The notes under the pieces: generated by a model
What the model saw: only the letters and a program-made list of their open reading frames with translations
Database searches by the model: none
What the model was told of the DNA's origin: nothing
Made by a program: the position numbers and the translations under genes
Part shown: positions 6,190 through 12,783 of the stretch, one piece after another
How positions within the stretch are numbered: the stretch's first letter is position 1
Layout: each line of letters begins with the position of its first letter
Assembly (NCBI GenBank): GCA_001795165.1
Contig: MGNS01000118.1
Coordinates: 12,981-26,744, forward strand
Reading direction: 5' to 3'
DNA: 13,764 nt
Source: Chloroflexi bacterium RBG_16_57_11
GTDB lineage: Bacteria > Chloroflexota > Anaerolineae > Anaerolineales > UBA4823

Positions 6190-7710
6190 ATGAGCATCGA
6201 ATTGGTAGCCAGCGAACGTACTCCCAGATACATGGAAAAATTTATCGACTTTTTCGCTGCCATCCATGTCTCACTGCGCGCCAAGATCCTGTTTTCGTTT
6301 TTTACTGTGATCCTGTTGTTGGCGTTGGTCAACAGCCTGCTGATCCTGGAAGTACTCCGGTTCAACCGGCATTACGCTGCGATTATCAACAATATCACCA
6401 CCGCCAACAGTATCAACGGGTATATCAAGCCGGCCATTGATACGGAAATGTGGAACATTGTAGCCGGCAAGAAAGACTTTGGTGAAGGTAACCAGTACCA
6501 GGTCATCGAGCAGGTCAATTCACAAATCGAAACGATGATGGCGAACACCGATTCGGACAAATCACGGATTAAGCTGGAGGTGATCCGCCGGACGTTAGGG
6601 ACACTGACCAACTATGTGGATAAGATGGGCGAACAGATCGCCAGCGGCAGTCGGGTGGCGGATAACGAAGCGGTTCTGGAAAACATTCGCGGGGTTTCGG
6701 ACGTGGTCGAAGAAAGCGTCCAGGATTATATGCTCTTCGAAGTGAACCAGGCGGAACAACGCTATAAGGAAAACCAGGCTCGCTTTACCCGCCTGACGAT
6801 CTTTTACATGATCCTGCTGCCATGTGTGATCCTGTTCTCGGTGGCCGCGGCCTGGGTCATTTCCGCCAGCATTTACATCCCGATCAAGAAGCTGCATGAT
6901 GTCACTACCACCATCACCAAAAATGACCTGCAATCCCTGGTGATCGGCGATAACCTGGATGAAATCAGCGAGCTTGGGATGAGCTTTAATATCATGATTG
7001 GCAGGATCAGGGAGCTGCTGGATTCAAAAATCAGGGAACAGGAAAATCTGCAAAAAGCCGAGCTGCGCGCCTTGCAGGCTCAAATCCACCCACATTTTCT
7101 CTATAACACTTTGGACACCATCGTATGGATGGCCGAGGCCAATAAGACCGATCAGGTAGTCGAGATTGTGCGTGCGCTGTCTAGCTTCTTCCGGATTTCC
7201 TTGAGCAAAGGCAAGGATTGGATCCCGATCCAGCAAGAGATCGAGCACGTACGCAGCTACCTGACCATTCAAAAGATGCGCTATCGCGATATCCTCGATT
7301 ATGAGATTGATGTCGATGAGGATGTCTTGGATGGCACCATCCTCAAGCTGACTTTACAGCCGCTGGTTGAGAATGCCCTGTATCATGGGATTAAAAGCAC
7401 GCGAAATGGCGGCGTCATTAGCGTGCGCGCCAGGCGTGCAGAGCCGAACCTGATATTGCTTGAGGTGGAGGATGATGGGGTTGGATTTACGCCGTACAAG
7501 CTGGCCCAAATTCAAGCCTCGCTAAATGACGACTCAGGTGAGATCACATTAACAGAAAGTGGATTTGGGCTGGAAAATGTCAACAAGCGCATCAAGCTGT
7601 ACTACGGCCGCCAGTATGGAATTACAGTCCACAGCCAGTACCAGAGTGGTACAAGTGTGACACTGGCGATCCCGCTGCAGATTGTTCCGGACCGGCAAGG
7701 GGAACTATAA
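6190..7710 (+). CDS. Sensor histidine kinase, YesM/LytS-like, with extracytoplasmic domain
   Basis: The 506-aa protein has TM1 (about 32-54) and an extracytoplasmic domain of about 145 residues (56-202) that looks almost entirely helical. TM2 (about 203-230) and a HAMP linker (about 228-282) follow. The PF06580 kinase core has LQAQIHPHFLYNTLD (295-309), whose PHF histidine (H302) is the expected phospho-acceptor. Its neighbour is H300 where many relatives have Asn. The ATPase domain has an N-box N395 in LVENALYHG, a G1 box VEDDGVGF (426-433) and a G2 box GFGLENV (458-464). It is intact. A second Met at residue 15 is an alternative start, but AGGT lies upstream of the first ATG. A helical external domain plus a binding-protein gene 21 nt downstream suggests it senses a ligand-loaded binding protein rather than free sugar. 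Confidence 0.95.
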   Translation: MSIELVASERTPRYMEKFIDFFAAIHVSLRAKILFSFFTVILLLALVNSLLILEVLRFNRHYAAIINNITTANSINGYIKPAIDTEMWNIVAGKKDFGEGNQYQVIEQVNSQIETMMANTDSDKSRIKLEVIRRTLGTLTNYVDKMGEQIASGSRVADNEAVLENIRGVSDVVEESVQDYMLFEVNQAEQRYKENQARFTRLTIFYMILLPCVILFSVAAAWVISASIYIPIKKLHDVTTTITKNDLQSLVIGDNLDEISELGMSFNIMIGRIRELLDSKIREQENLQKAELRALQAQIHPHFLYNTLDTIVWMAEANKTDQVVEIVRALSSFFRISLSKGKDWIPIQQEIEHVRSYLTIQKMRYRDILDYEIDVDEDVLDGTILKLTLQPLVENALYHGIKSTRNGGVISVRARRAEPNLILLEVEDDGVGFTPYKLAQIQASLNDDSGEITLTESGFGLENVNKRIKLYYGRQYGITVHSQYQSGTSVTLAIPLQIVPDRQGEL

Positions 7711-7731
7711 ACAGCCAGTGGAGGCGCTTCT

Positions 7732-8745
7732 ATGGATTATTCTTTTACAAAATTTTTAAACCTGATATCGGCAGTCTTTCTGATCTTTTCCTTGGCTGCC
7801 TGCGGGAATGGTCAAAACGGTAACGTGACAGATGACCCTAGGAGTACCCATTCGGTTGATGGTAAAAAAACCTACAAAGACCTGGTGGTGGGTTATTCGC
7901 AAATTGGGGCAGAGAGCGAATGGAGGACCGGCAACACCGCCTCGATCAAAGAGGCGGCTGAGAAGCTGGGGGTGGAATTAATCTTCGATGATGCCCAACA
8001 AAAGCAGGAGAACCAGATTAAAGCAATTCGCAGCTTTATCGCCCAGCAGGTAGATGTGATCGGCGTCTCGCCGTTGACAGAGAGCGGATGGGATTCCGTC
8101 TTCCAGGAAGCCAAGGATGCAGGTATTCCGATTATTCTGGTGGATCGACGCGCTGCGGTCCCCGAAGATCTTTACACCTCTTACCTTGGCTCAGACTTCT
8201 ATGAAGAAGGCAGGCGTGCTGCAAGAGTGATGGTAGATTTATTAGATGGAAAGGGTAATATCGTCGAGCTTGTAGGCACGGTCGGCTCGGCGCCGGCCAT
8301 CGACCGGTATGCAGGCTTTCGAGAAGTTATCAAGGATTATCCGGACATGAAGATCATCGCTTCCGCCACCGGGGATTTCACTCGGGCCAAAGGCAAGGAA
8401 GTAATGGAGGCTTTCCTGCAACTTCACGGCGATGAGATCGATGCGCTATATGCCCACAATGACGATATGGCAATCGGGGCGATCAAAGCGATCGAGGAGT
8501 ATGGCCTGCGTCCGGGCGTGGATATCAAGATCGTCTCGATTGACGCCATCCGTGACGCTTTTCAGGCTATGATTGATGGGAAATTGAACGCCACTGTTGA
8601 ATGCAATCCTCTGCTTGGGCCGCAATTTTTAGAGCTGGCGCTGAAAGTAGTCAACGGCGAGGGTGCTCCAAAATGGATTCCTTCCGAAGAGCATATCTAT
8701 TTTCCAGAGAACGCCCGGGAAATACTGCCGACACGCAAGTATTGA
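7732..8745 (+). CDS. Sugar-binding lipoprotein, YtfQ-like, in the sensor operon
   Basis: The 337-aa product has a lipoprotein signal with lipobox LAAC (C24) and a short linker. A type I periplasmic-binding fold (Peripla_BP_4) follows from about residue 50. Recalled E. coli YtfQ is strikingly similar: YSQIGAESEWR (55-65), QQKQENQIKAIRSF (89-102), VDR (137-139), GDFTRAKGKEVMEAF (214-228) and YAHNDDMAIGA (240-250) all have near-identical counterparts. YtfQ binds galactofuranose/galactopyranose. GGAGG lies 7 nt before the ATG. The gene follows the kinase by 21 nt and is separated from the transporter genes by a terminator, so I infer a sensory rather than purely transport role. It could still feed the transporter permeases. 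Ligand identity is inferred from motif conservation only. Confidence 0.93.
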   Translation: MDYSFTKFLNLISAVFLIFSLAACGNGQNGNVTDDPRSTHSVDGKKTYKDLVVGYSQIGAESEWRTGNTASIKEAAEKLGVELIFDDAQQKQENQIKAIRSFIAQQVDVIGVSPLTESGWDSVFQEAKDAGIPIILVDRRAAVPEDLYTSYLGSDFYEEGRRAARVMVDLLDGKGNIVELVGTVGSAPAIDRYAGFREVIKDYPDMKIIASATGDFTRAKGKEVMEAFLQLHGDEIDALYAHNDDMAIGAIKAIEEYGLRPGVDIKIVSIDAIRDAFQAMIDGKLNATVECNPLLGPQFLELALKVVNGEGAPKWIPSEEHIYFPENAREILPTRKY

Positions 8746-8814
8746 CCACCGAGCGGAGCAAGCGAATCTCCCTTTGGTTTGAAAGCCTAGCCAATAAAAT
8801 TTAACCTTCCCCTT

Positions 8815-8851
8815 AAAAAAATCCACTCTGGCAGCAGGGTGGATTATTTTT
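8815..8851 (+). terminator. Intrinsic terminator after the sensor operon
   Basis: AATCCACTC (8820-8828) pairs with GGGTGGATT (8837-8845) through nine pairs including one G-U, around an 8-nt loop. ATTTTT follows. The preceding A-run (8815-8821) can pair with the T-run, so it may act in both directions. It lies 70 nt after the first binding-protein stop and separates the sensor operon from the transporter operon. Confidence 0.85.
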
Positions 8852-8914
8852 CCGGCTAGAAGGGCGGTAATAATCAACCCGTTCCGAAAGAGAACGCATT
8901 GATTCCGGTTGGAA
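8850..8914. repeat. Repeated TTCCGG-type dyads before the second binding protein
   Basis: TTCCGGCTAGAA (8850-8861) and TTCCGGTTGGAA (8903-8914) agree at 10 of 12 positions and are 53 bp apart in direct orientation, about five helical turns. Between them lies CGTTC-N7-GAACG (8880-8896), another TTC...GAA dyad that also contains TTCCG, 21 bp before the last copy. The last copy falls between the -35 and -10 of the candidate promoter. These are plausible sites for the AraC-type regulator or for a second, repressing factor. Inference from repeat structure only. Confidence 0.4.
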
Positions 8915-8927
8915 AATACTGTATGTT
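8899..8927 (+). promoter_or_regulatory. Candidate promoter of the transporter operon
   Basis: TTGATT (8899-8904), a 17-nt spacer and TATGTT (8922-8927) give a moderate sigma70 match about 110 nt before the second binding-protein start. Its position after the terminator fits an independent transport operon. The imperfect -10 is compatible with an activated promoter. Confidence 0.4.
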
Positions 8928-9036
8928 ATATACGGCGAGTTGCCCCCGGCGATTTGCCCCGGCAGTGTGCCGAAGCATTTCATCGAGCGAGATGCTACCC
9001 AAGAACCCAATCAGAAACAAAAAGAGGAGAGCAATA

Positions 9037-10065
9037 ATGAAGACTCGGAGTGTGCTTTTCAATATCGTACTGGCGCTGGTCTTGATTGCCACAGTCGTTG
9101 GCTGTGCCCCGGCACCCACCCAGGCGCCGGCTGCGCCTACGGCTGTCCCGCCAACCGAGGCGCCCGCCAAAAAGGTCTGGACTTACCCGGACATGACTGT
9201 CGGCTTCCTGCAGACTGGCTCAGAAGGCGGCTGGCGCGCTGCGAACACTGCATCTTACAAGGAAACTGCCCAACAATTGGGCATCAACCTGAAATTCTAC
9301 GATCCCCAAAATGACCTGGCCAAGCAGGTGGCCGGCTTCCAGCAATTCATTCAGGACCCGGAAGTCGATGTCATTATCCTGTCCCCGTTGGAGGTGACCG
9401 GCTGGGAGCAGGTCCTGAAGGATGCCAAAGCAGCCGGTAAGCCTGTCGTCATACAAGACCGCCGCATCGATGGATTAGAGGACTATTACGTGACCTTCAT
9501 CGGCGCTGATTTCGTCGAAGAAGGCCGCAAGGCGGGCTCTGAAATGTGCAAATTGCTCGAAGGCAGCGAGAAGAAAAATGTCTGGGAGCTGGTTGGAAAC
9601 GTAGGATCCGCCCCGGCTATCGATCGTGGCACGGGTTTCCGCGAGACGGCCGAGAAGTGCGGCATCAATGTCGTCAACAGCCAGACCGCCAACTGGAGCA
9701 TTTCCGAAGGCAAGCAGGTCACCGAGGCCTGGCTGAAGGAATCCAAGGACGTCCAGGGTATCTTCGGCCAAAATGATGAAATGGCCTTCGGCGCCATCGA
9801 AGCCCTCAAAGAAGCCGGCCTTGTACCCGCTAAGGATGTCAAGCTCGTTTCTGTAGACGCTACATCTGGCGCGTTCCAGGCCATGCTCGATGGCACCCTG
9901 AATGTGACAGTGGAATGCAATCCCTTGCTCGCTCCCCAGGTTTATGAGGCTGCCCTTGCAGCGCTCAATGGCGAATCTCTGCCCAAGTGGATTCCTTCCC
10001 AGGAAAGTGTGTTCTACGCGGACGATCCGACCCTGAAGGAAATCGCTGCTGGTCGCAAGTACTAA
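9037..10065 (+). CDS. ytfQ: Sugar ABC transporter substrate-binding lipoprotein, YtfQ-like
   Basis: The 342-aa product starts at the ATG at 9037, preceded by GAGGAG. A longer frame from 8899 would translate the promoter region and is rejected. The signal ends in lipobox VVGC (C23), then an Ala/Pro/Thr-rich linker (24-44) that tethers the domain. The Peripla_BP_4 fold starts at about 53: FLQTGSEGGWR (57-67), DRR (141-143), VGNVGSAPAIDR (186-197) and QNDEMAFGAI (245-254). It is a clear paralogue of the protein at 7732-8745, sharing VGSAPAIDR, VECNPLL, PKWIPS and a final RKY. It differs at YtfQ ligand-side motifs: GDFTR becomes ANWSI (218-222), QQKQENQ becomes QNDLAKQ (91-97) and HNDDM becomes QNDEM. 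It heads the transporter operon and is the probable delivery protein. Its substrate may differ from galactofuranose. Confidence 0.95.
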   Translation: MKTRSVLFNIVLALVLIATVVGCAPAPTQAPAAPTAVPPTEAPAKKVWTYPDMTVGFLQTGSEGGWRAANTASYKETAQQLGINLKFYDPQNDLAKQVAGFQQFIQDPEVDVIILSPLEVTGWEQVLKDAKAAGKPVVIQDRRIDGLEDYYVTFIGADFVEEGRKAGSEMCKLLEGSEKKNVWELVGNVGSAPAIDRGTGFRETAEKCGINVVNSQTANWSISEGKQVTEAWLKESKDVQGIFGQNDEMAFGAIEALKEAGLVPAKDVKLVSVDATSGAFQAMLDGTLNVTVECNPLLAPQVYEAALAALNGESLPKWIPSQESVFYADDPTLKEIAAGRKY

Positions 10066-10074
10066 AATTTACGA

Positions 10075-10109
10075 TCTGATCCGCAAACCTACGCGAGTTG
10101 CAGATCAGA
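10075..10109 (+). promoter_or_regulatory. First intercistronic hairpin
   Basis: TCTGATCCGCAA (10075-10086) pairs with TTGCAGATCAGA (10098-10109) with one C-A mismatch and an 11-nt loop, starting 10 nt after the binding-protein stop. No T-run follows, so RNA stabilisation is more likely than termination. Confidence 0.55.
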
Positions 10110-10125
10110 GAGACATACTATAATA

Positions 10126-10160
10126 GATTGGGAAGCGATGCAGTACGTCGCTTCCCAATC
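10126..10160 (+). promoter_or_regulatory. Second intercistronic hairpin, 13 perfect pairs
   Basis: GATTGGGAAGCGA (10126-10138) and its exact complement (10148-10160) enclose a 9-nt loop. AT-rich DNA without a T-run follows and the ATPase gene starts 29 nt later. A TATAAT lies at 10119-10124 just before it, but the only upstream -35-like sequence (TTGCAG, 10098-10103) is 15 nt away, so an internal promoter is doubtful. The most likely role is to protect the upstream binding-protein mRNA and reduce read-through, giving more binding protein than transporter. Confidence 0.75.
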
Positions 10161-10189
10161 CTTCAATAATAAATTAAAGGCAGGCAAGC

Positions 10190-11713
10190 ATGGCCGATCC
10201 GGATCAAAGTCTCCTCGTGATGGAAGGTATCCGCAAGGCCTTCCCGGGTGTGCAAGCGCTTGACGATGTAAGCCTTGACCTCAGAAGCGGGGAAATCCTG
10301 TGTCTGGTGGGGGAAAACGGCGCCGGAAAATCCACCTTGATGAAAGTCCTGACCGGGGTCGATCAGCCGGATGCAGGCAGGATCCTCCTGAATGGAAAAG
10401 AAATCCATGCCAAATCCCCACAGCACGCTCAAACATTGGGGATCAGCACCGTCTACCAGGAAATCAACCTGTGCCCAAATCTGAGCGTCGCCGAGAACAT
10501 CCTGCTTGGACGCGAGCCTCACAAGCTAGGCCGGGTGGATTGGGCCAGGATGAACGCTCTGGCGGACCAAACGCTGCAGCGCTTCCTGGGTATTGACATC
10601 GATGTGGCCAGATCGTTGGGTTCCTATTCGGTGGCGATCCAGCAGATGGTAGCCATCGCCCGAGCGCTGTATATCACCTCTGCAAAAATCCTGATTCTGG
10701 ATGAGCCTACCTCCAGCCTGGACGCCAAAGAAACCGAACAGCTTTTCAAGGTGATGACAAAGCTAAAAAATGAAGGTGTGGGCATCATATTTATCACACA
10801 CTTCATCAGCCAGGTTTTCGAAATATCGGACCGCATAACGGTTTTGCGCAACGGTAGACTGGTCGGGACCTTTGGGACGGCTTCGATCTCCAGGGTGGAC
10901 CTGATTTCAAAAATGATCGGTCGTGCACTGGCCGAATTTGACGAGATGACCAGGATCAAGCTGGAAAGTGGCCAGCACATCAAGAGCGAGGCTTTCTTGC
11001 AAGCCAGGCAGCTGGGCCTTACCGGCGCTGTTCAACCCTTTGATCTGGATTTACACGCCGGGGAAGTGGTTGGACTGGCGGGACTGCTCGGCTCGGGTCG
11101 CACAGAAACTGCCGGCATACTCTTCGGTGTAGAAAAACCGGATACCGGTACGCTTAGGATAAACGGTAAAGAAGTTCATGACTACTCCCCGCTCAATTCC
11201 ATCAAGCGCGGCCTGGCGCTTTGCCCGGAAGATCGTAAAGCAGCCGGTATTGTGGATGACCTGACCGTAAGAGAAAACATCATCCTGGCCATTCAGGCCA
11301 ACAAGGGTTGGTTCAAGTATCTGAGCTTGCAGGAACAATATGAGCTGGCAGATGCGTATATCAACCTGTTAAGTATTGCTACACCTTCCCCCGACCAGCC
11401 GGTTAAAAACCTGAGCGGCGGCAATCAGCAAAAAGTAATTCTCGCCCGATGGCTGGCCACCAACCCGCGCGTGCTGATCCTGGATGAGCCGACGCGCGGG
11501 ATCGACGTGGGCACTAAGGCCGAAATTCAAAAACTCGTGCTTTCGTTGGCTGAAGAAGGCCGGGCTTGCATGTTCATTTCCTCCGAGTTGGAAGAAGTGC
11601 TGCGCACCAGTCATCGAGTAGTCGTGCTGCGGGAACGAGAAAAAGTGGCCGAATTCGCCGGTGAGGTGGACGAGAAAACGATCATCCACGTTATTGCAGG
11701 TGGTGAAGCATGA
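10190..11713 (+). CDS. ytfR: Sugar ABC transporter ATP-binding protein, two NBDs (YtfR/RbsA/MglA type)
   Basis: The 507-aa protein is the usual length for the duplicated-NBD carbohydrate ATPases and energises import through the two downstream permeases. NBD1 has Walker A GENGAGKST (41-49), Q-loop YQE (89-91), a divergent signature SYSVAIQQ (145-152, Tyr for the usual Leu), Walker B ILILDEP (167-173) and switch H204. NBD2 has a degenerate Walker A GLLGSGRTE (298-306), a canonical LSGGNQQ (408-414), Walker B LILDEPTRG (429-437), and no switch His (SSELEE, 464-469). These asymmetries are typical of the MglA/RbsA/YtfR family, in which only one site is fully competent. The ribosome site is AAAGGCAGG. 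It overlaps the next gene by 4 bp. Sugar specificity comes from partners, so YtfR is the best match by context. Confidence 0.95.
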   Translation: MADPDQSLLVMEGIRKAFPGVQALDDVSLDLRSGEILCLVGENGAGKSTLMKVLTGVDQPDAGRILLNGKEIHAKSPQHAQTLGISTVYQEINLCPNLSVAENILLGREPHKLGRVDWARMNALADQTLQRFLGIDIDVARSLGSYSVAIQQMVAIARALYITSAKILILDEPTSSLDAKETEQLFKVMTKLKNEGVGIIFITHFISQVFEISDRITVLRNGRLVGTFGTASISRVDLISKMIGRALAEFDEMTRIKLESGQHIKSEAFLQARQLGLTGAVQPFDLDLHAGEVVGLAGLLGSGRTETAGILFGVEKPDTGTLRINGKEVHDYSPLNSIKRGLALCPEDRKAAGIVDDLTVRENIILAIQANKGWFKYLSLQEQYELADAYINLLSIATPSPDQPVKNLSGGNQQKVILARWLATNPRVLILDEPTRGIDVGTKAEIQKLVLSLAEEGRACMFISSELEEVLRTSHRVVVLREREKVAEFAGEVDEKTIIHVIAGGEA

Positions 11714-12783
11714 AAAGGCCTCCGAGAAAATCTTTCACCTGGAAGAGCATCACCGAGAGCAGGCTCTTTTTACCACTGCTGGCATTGTCGCTGATTCTCC
11801 TATTCGATTTCATCTTCATCCCCGGTTTTTTCTCCATCGAAAATCGGGAAGGCAACCTGTATGGCAGCCTGATTGATATTTTACGCAACGGCTCAACCGT
11901 GATGCTGCTGGCTATCGGCATGACGCTGGTGATCGCCACCGGTGGCGTAGACCTGTCCGTGGGCGCCGTCATGGCGATCGCGGCCTCCACCGCAGGGATA
12001 TTGATGAACCCTTCCGCGCTCTGGAATGAAGTATTTTTTGTTACCGATCCAACCTTTACCTTCCAACCCCTTTGGATTGTGATTGGGGTCGCTTTATTCG
12101 TTTCTTTATTGTGTGGTCTGTGGAATGGAATGCTGGTTGGCTACATGAGAATTCAGCCCATGGTGGCAACGCTAATTTTGATGATTTCCGGACGCGGCAT
12201 CGCCCAGCTGATCACGAACGGCCTGCGGGTCCAGATCACCTACAAGCCGTATATGATCCTCGGTCAGGGGTGGATCATCTTGCCTTTTTCTTTGTATATC
12301 GTGGCAGTTGTGTTCACATTCACCTGGCTGATGACGCGCAAGACCGCCATTGGGATGTTCATCGAATCGGTGGGCATTAATCTCCGCTCCAGTTTCTACA
12401 GCGGGATCGACGAAAAGAAGATCAAATTGATCGTTTACACTTTCTGTGGGGTGTGCGCCGGGATCGCAGGCTTGGTTGCCAGCTCCAATATCAGGACCTC
12501 GGATTCTAATAACATCGGCCTCACTACCGAATTGGATGCGATCCTCGCCGTGGTGATTGGCGGAACATCCATGGCGGGTGGTCGCTTCTCCTTGTTAGCC
12601 AGCATGGTCGGCGCCTTAGTATTACAGGCCATCACCCAATCGATGTATGCCATCGGGGTGCCAGCATTCGCTCTCCAGGCAATCAAAGCAGTAGTGGTTG
12701 TGCTTGTGATCCTCTTGTATTCGGAACAGTCTAGAAGCTTCATTCGAAGGTTTAGCGCACCGAAAACCGAGGCGAAACCATGA
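11710..12783 (+). CDS. ytfT: Sugar ABC transporter permease, YtfT-like
   Basis: The 357-aa membrane protein of the BPD_transp_2 (RbsC/YtfT) family has about nine or ten hydrophobic segments. Recalled E. coli YtfT shares long blocks: LLAIGMTLVIATGGVDLSVG (66-85), LVGYMRIQPMVATLILM, GRGIAQLITNG, TRKTAIGMFIESVGIN, TELDAILAVVIGG and MAGGRF. An insert relative to YtfT follows the second conserved helix (about residues 97-115, including FFVTDPTFTFQP), probably an enlarged outer loop. The start overlaps the ATPase stop as ATGA, with AGGTGG upstream, and the gene ends in another ATGA overlap with the next permease. It forms the channel together with that permease, the YtfT/YjfF heterodimer arrangement. 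Confidence 0.95.
   Translation: MKRPPRKSFTWKSITESRLFLPLLALSLILLFDFIFIPGFFSIENREGNLYGSLIDILRNGSTVMLLAIGMTLVIATGGVDLSVGAVMAIAASTAGILMNPSALWNEVFFVTDPTFTFQPLWIVIGVALFVSLLCGLWNGMLVGYMRIQPMVATLILMISGRGIAQLITNGLRVQITYKPYMILGQGWIILPFSLYIVAVVFTFTWLMTRKTAIGMFIESVGINLRSSFYSGIDEKKIKLIVYTFCGVCAGIAGLVASSNIRTSDSNNIGLTTELDAILAVVIGGTSMAGGRFSLLASMVGALVLQAITQSMYAIGVPAFALQAIKAVVVVLVILLYSEQSRSFIRRFSAPKTEAKP

Noticed and set aside
8899..9036. Longer start for the second binding protein
   Set aside because: The 46 extra residues would precede a complete lipoprotein signal, lack a ribosome site and cover the candidate promoter; GAGGAG before 9037 decides the start.
10098..10124. Internal promoter TTGCAG-N15-TATAAT before the ATPase gene
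   Set aside because: The -10 is perfect but the spacing is too short and the -35 lies inside a hairpin arm; noted but not annotated as a promoter.
10190..11713. Degenerate Walker A and missing switch His in the second NBD as signs of an inactive ATPase
   Set aside because: These changes are normal for the MglA/RbsA/YtfR family and do not indicate a broken gene.
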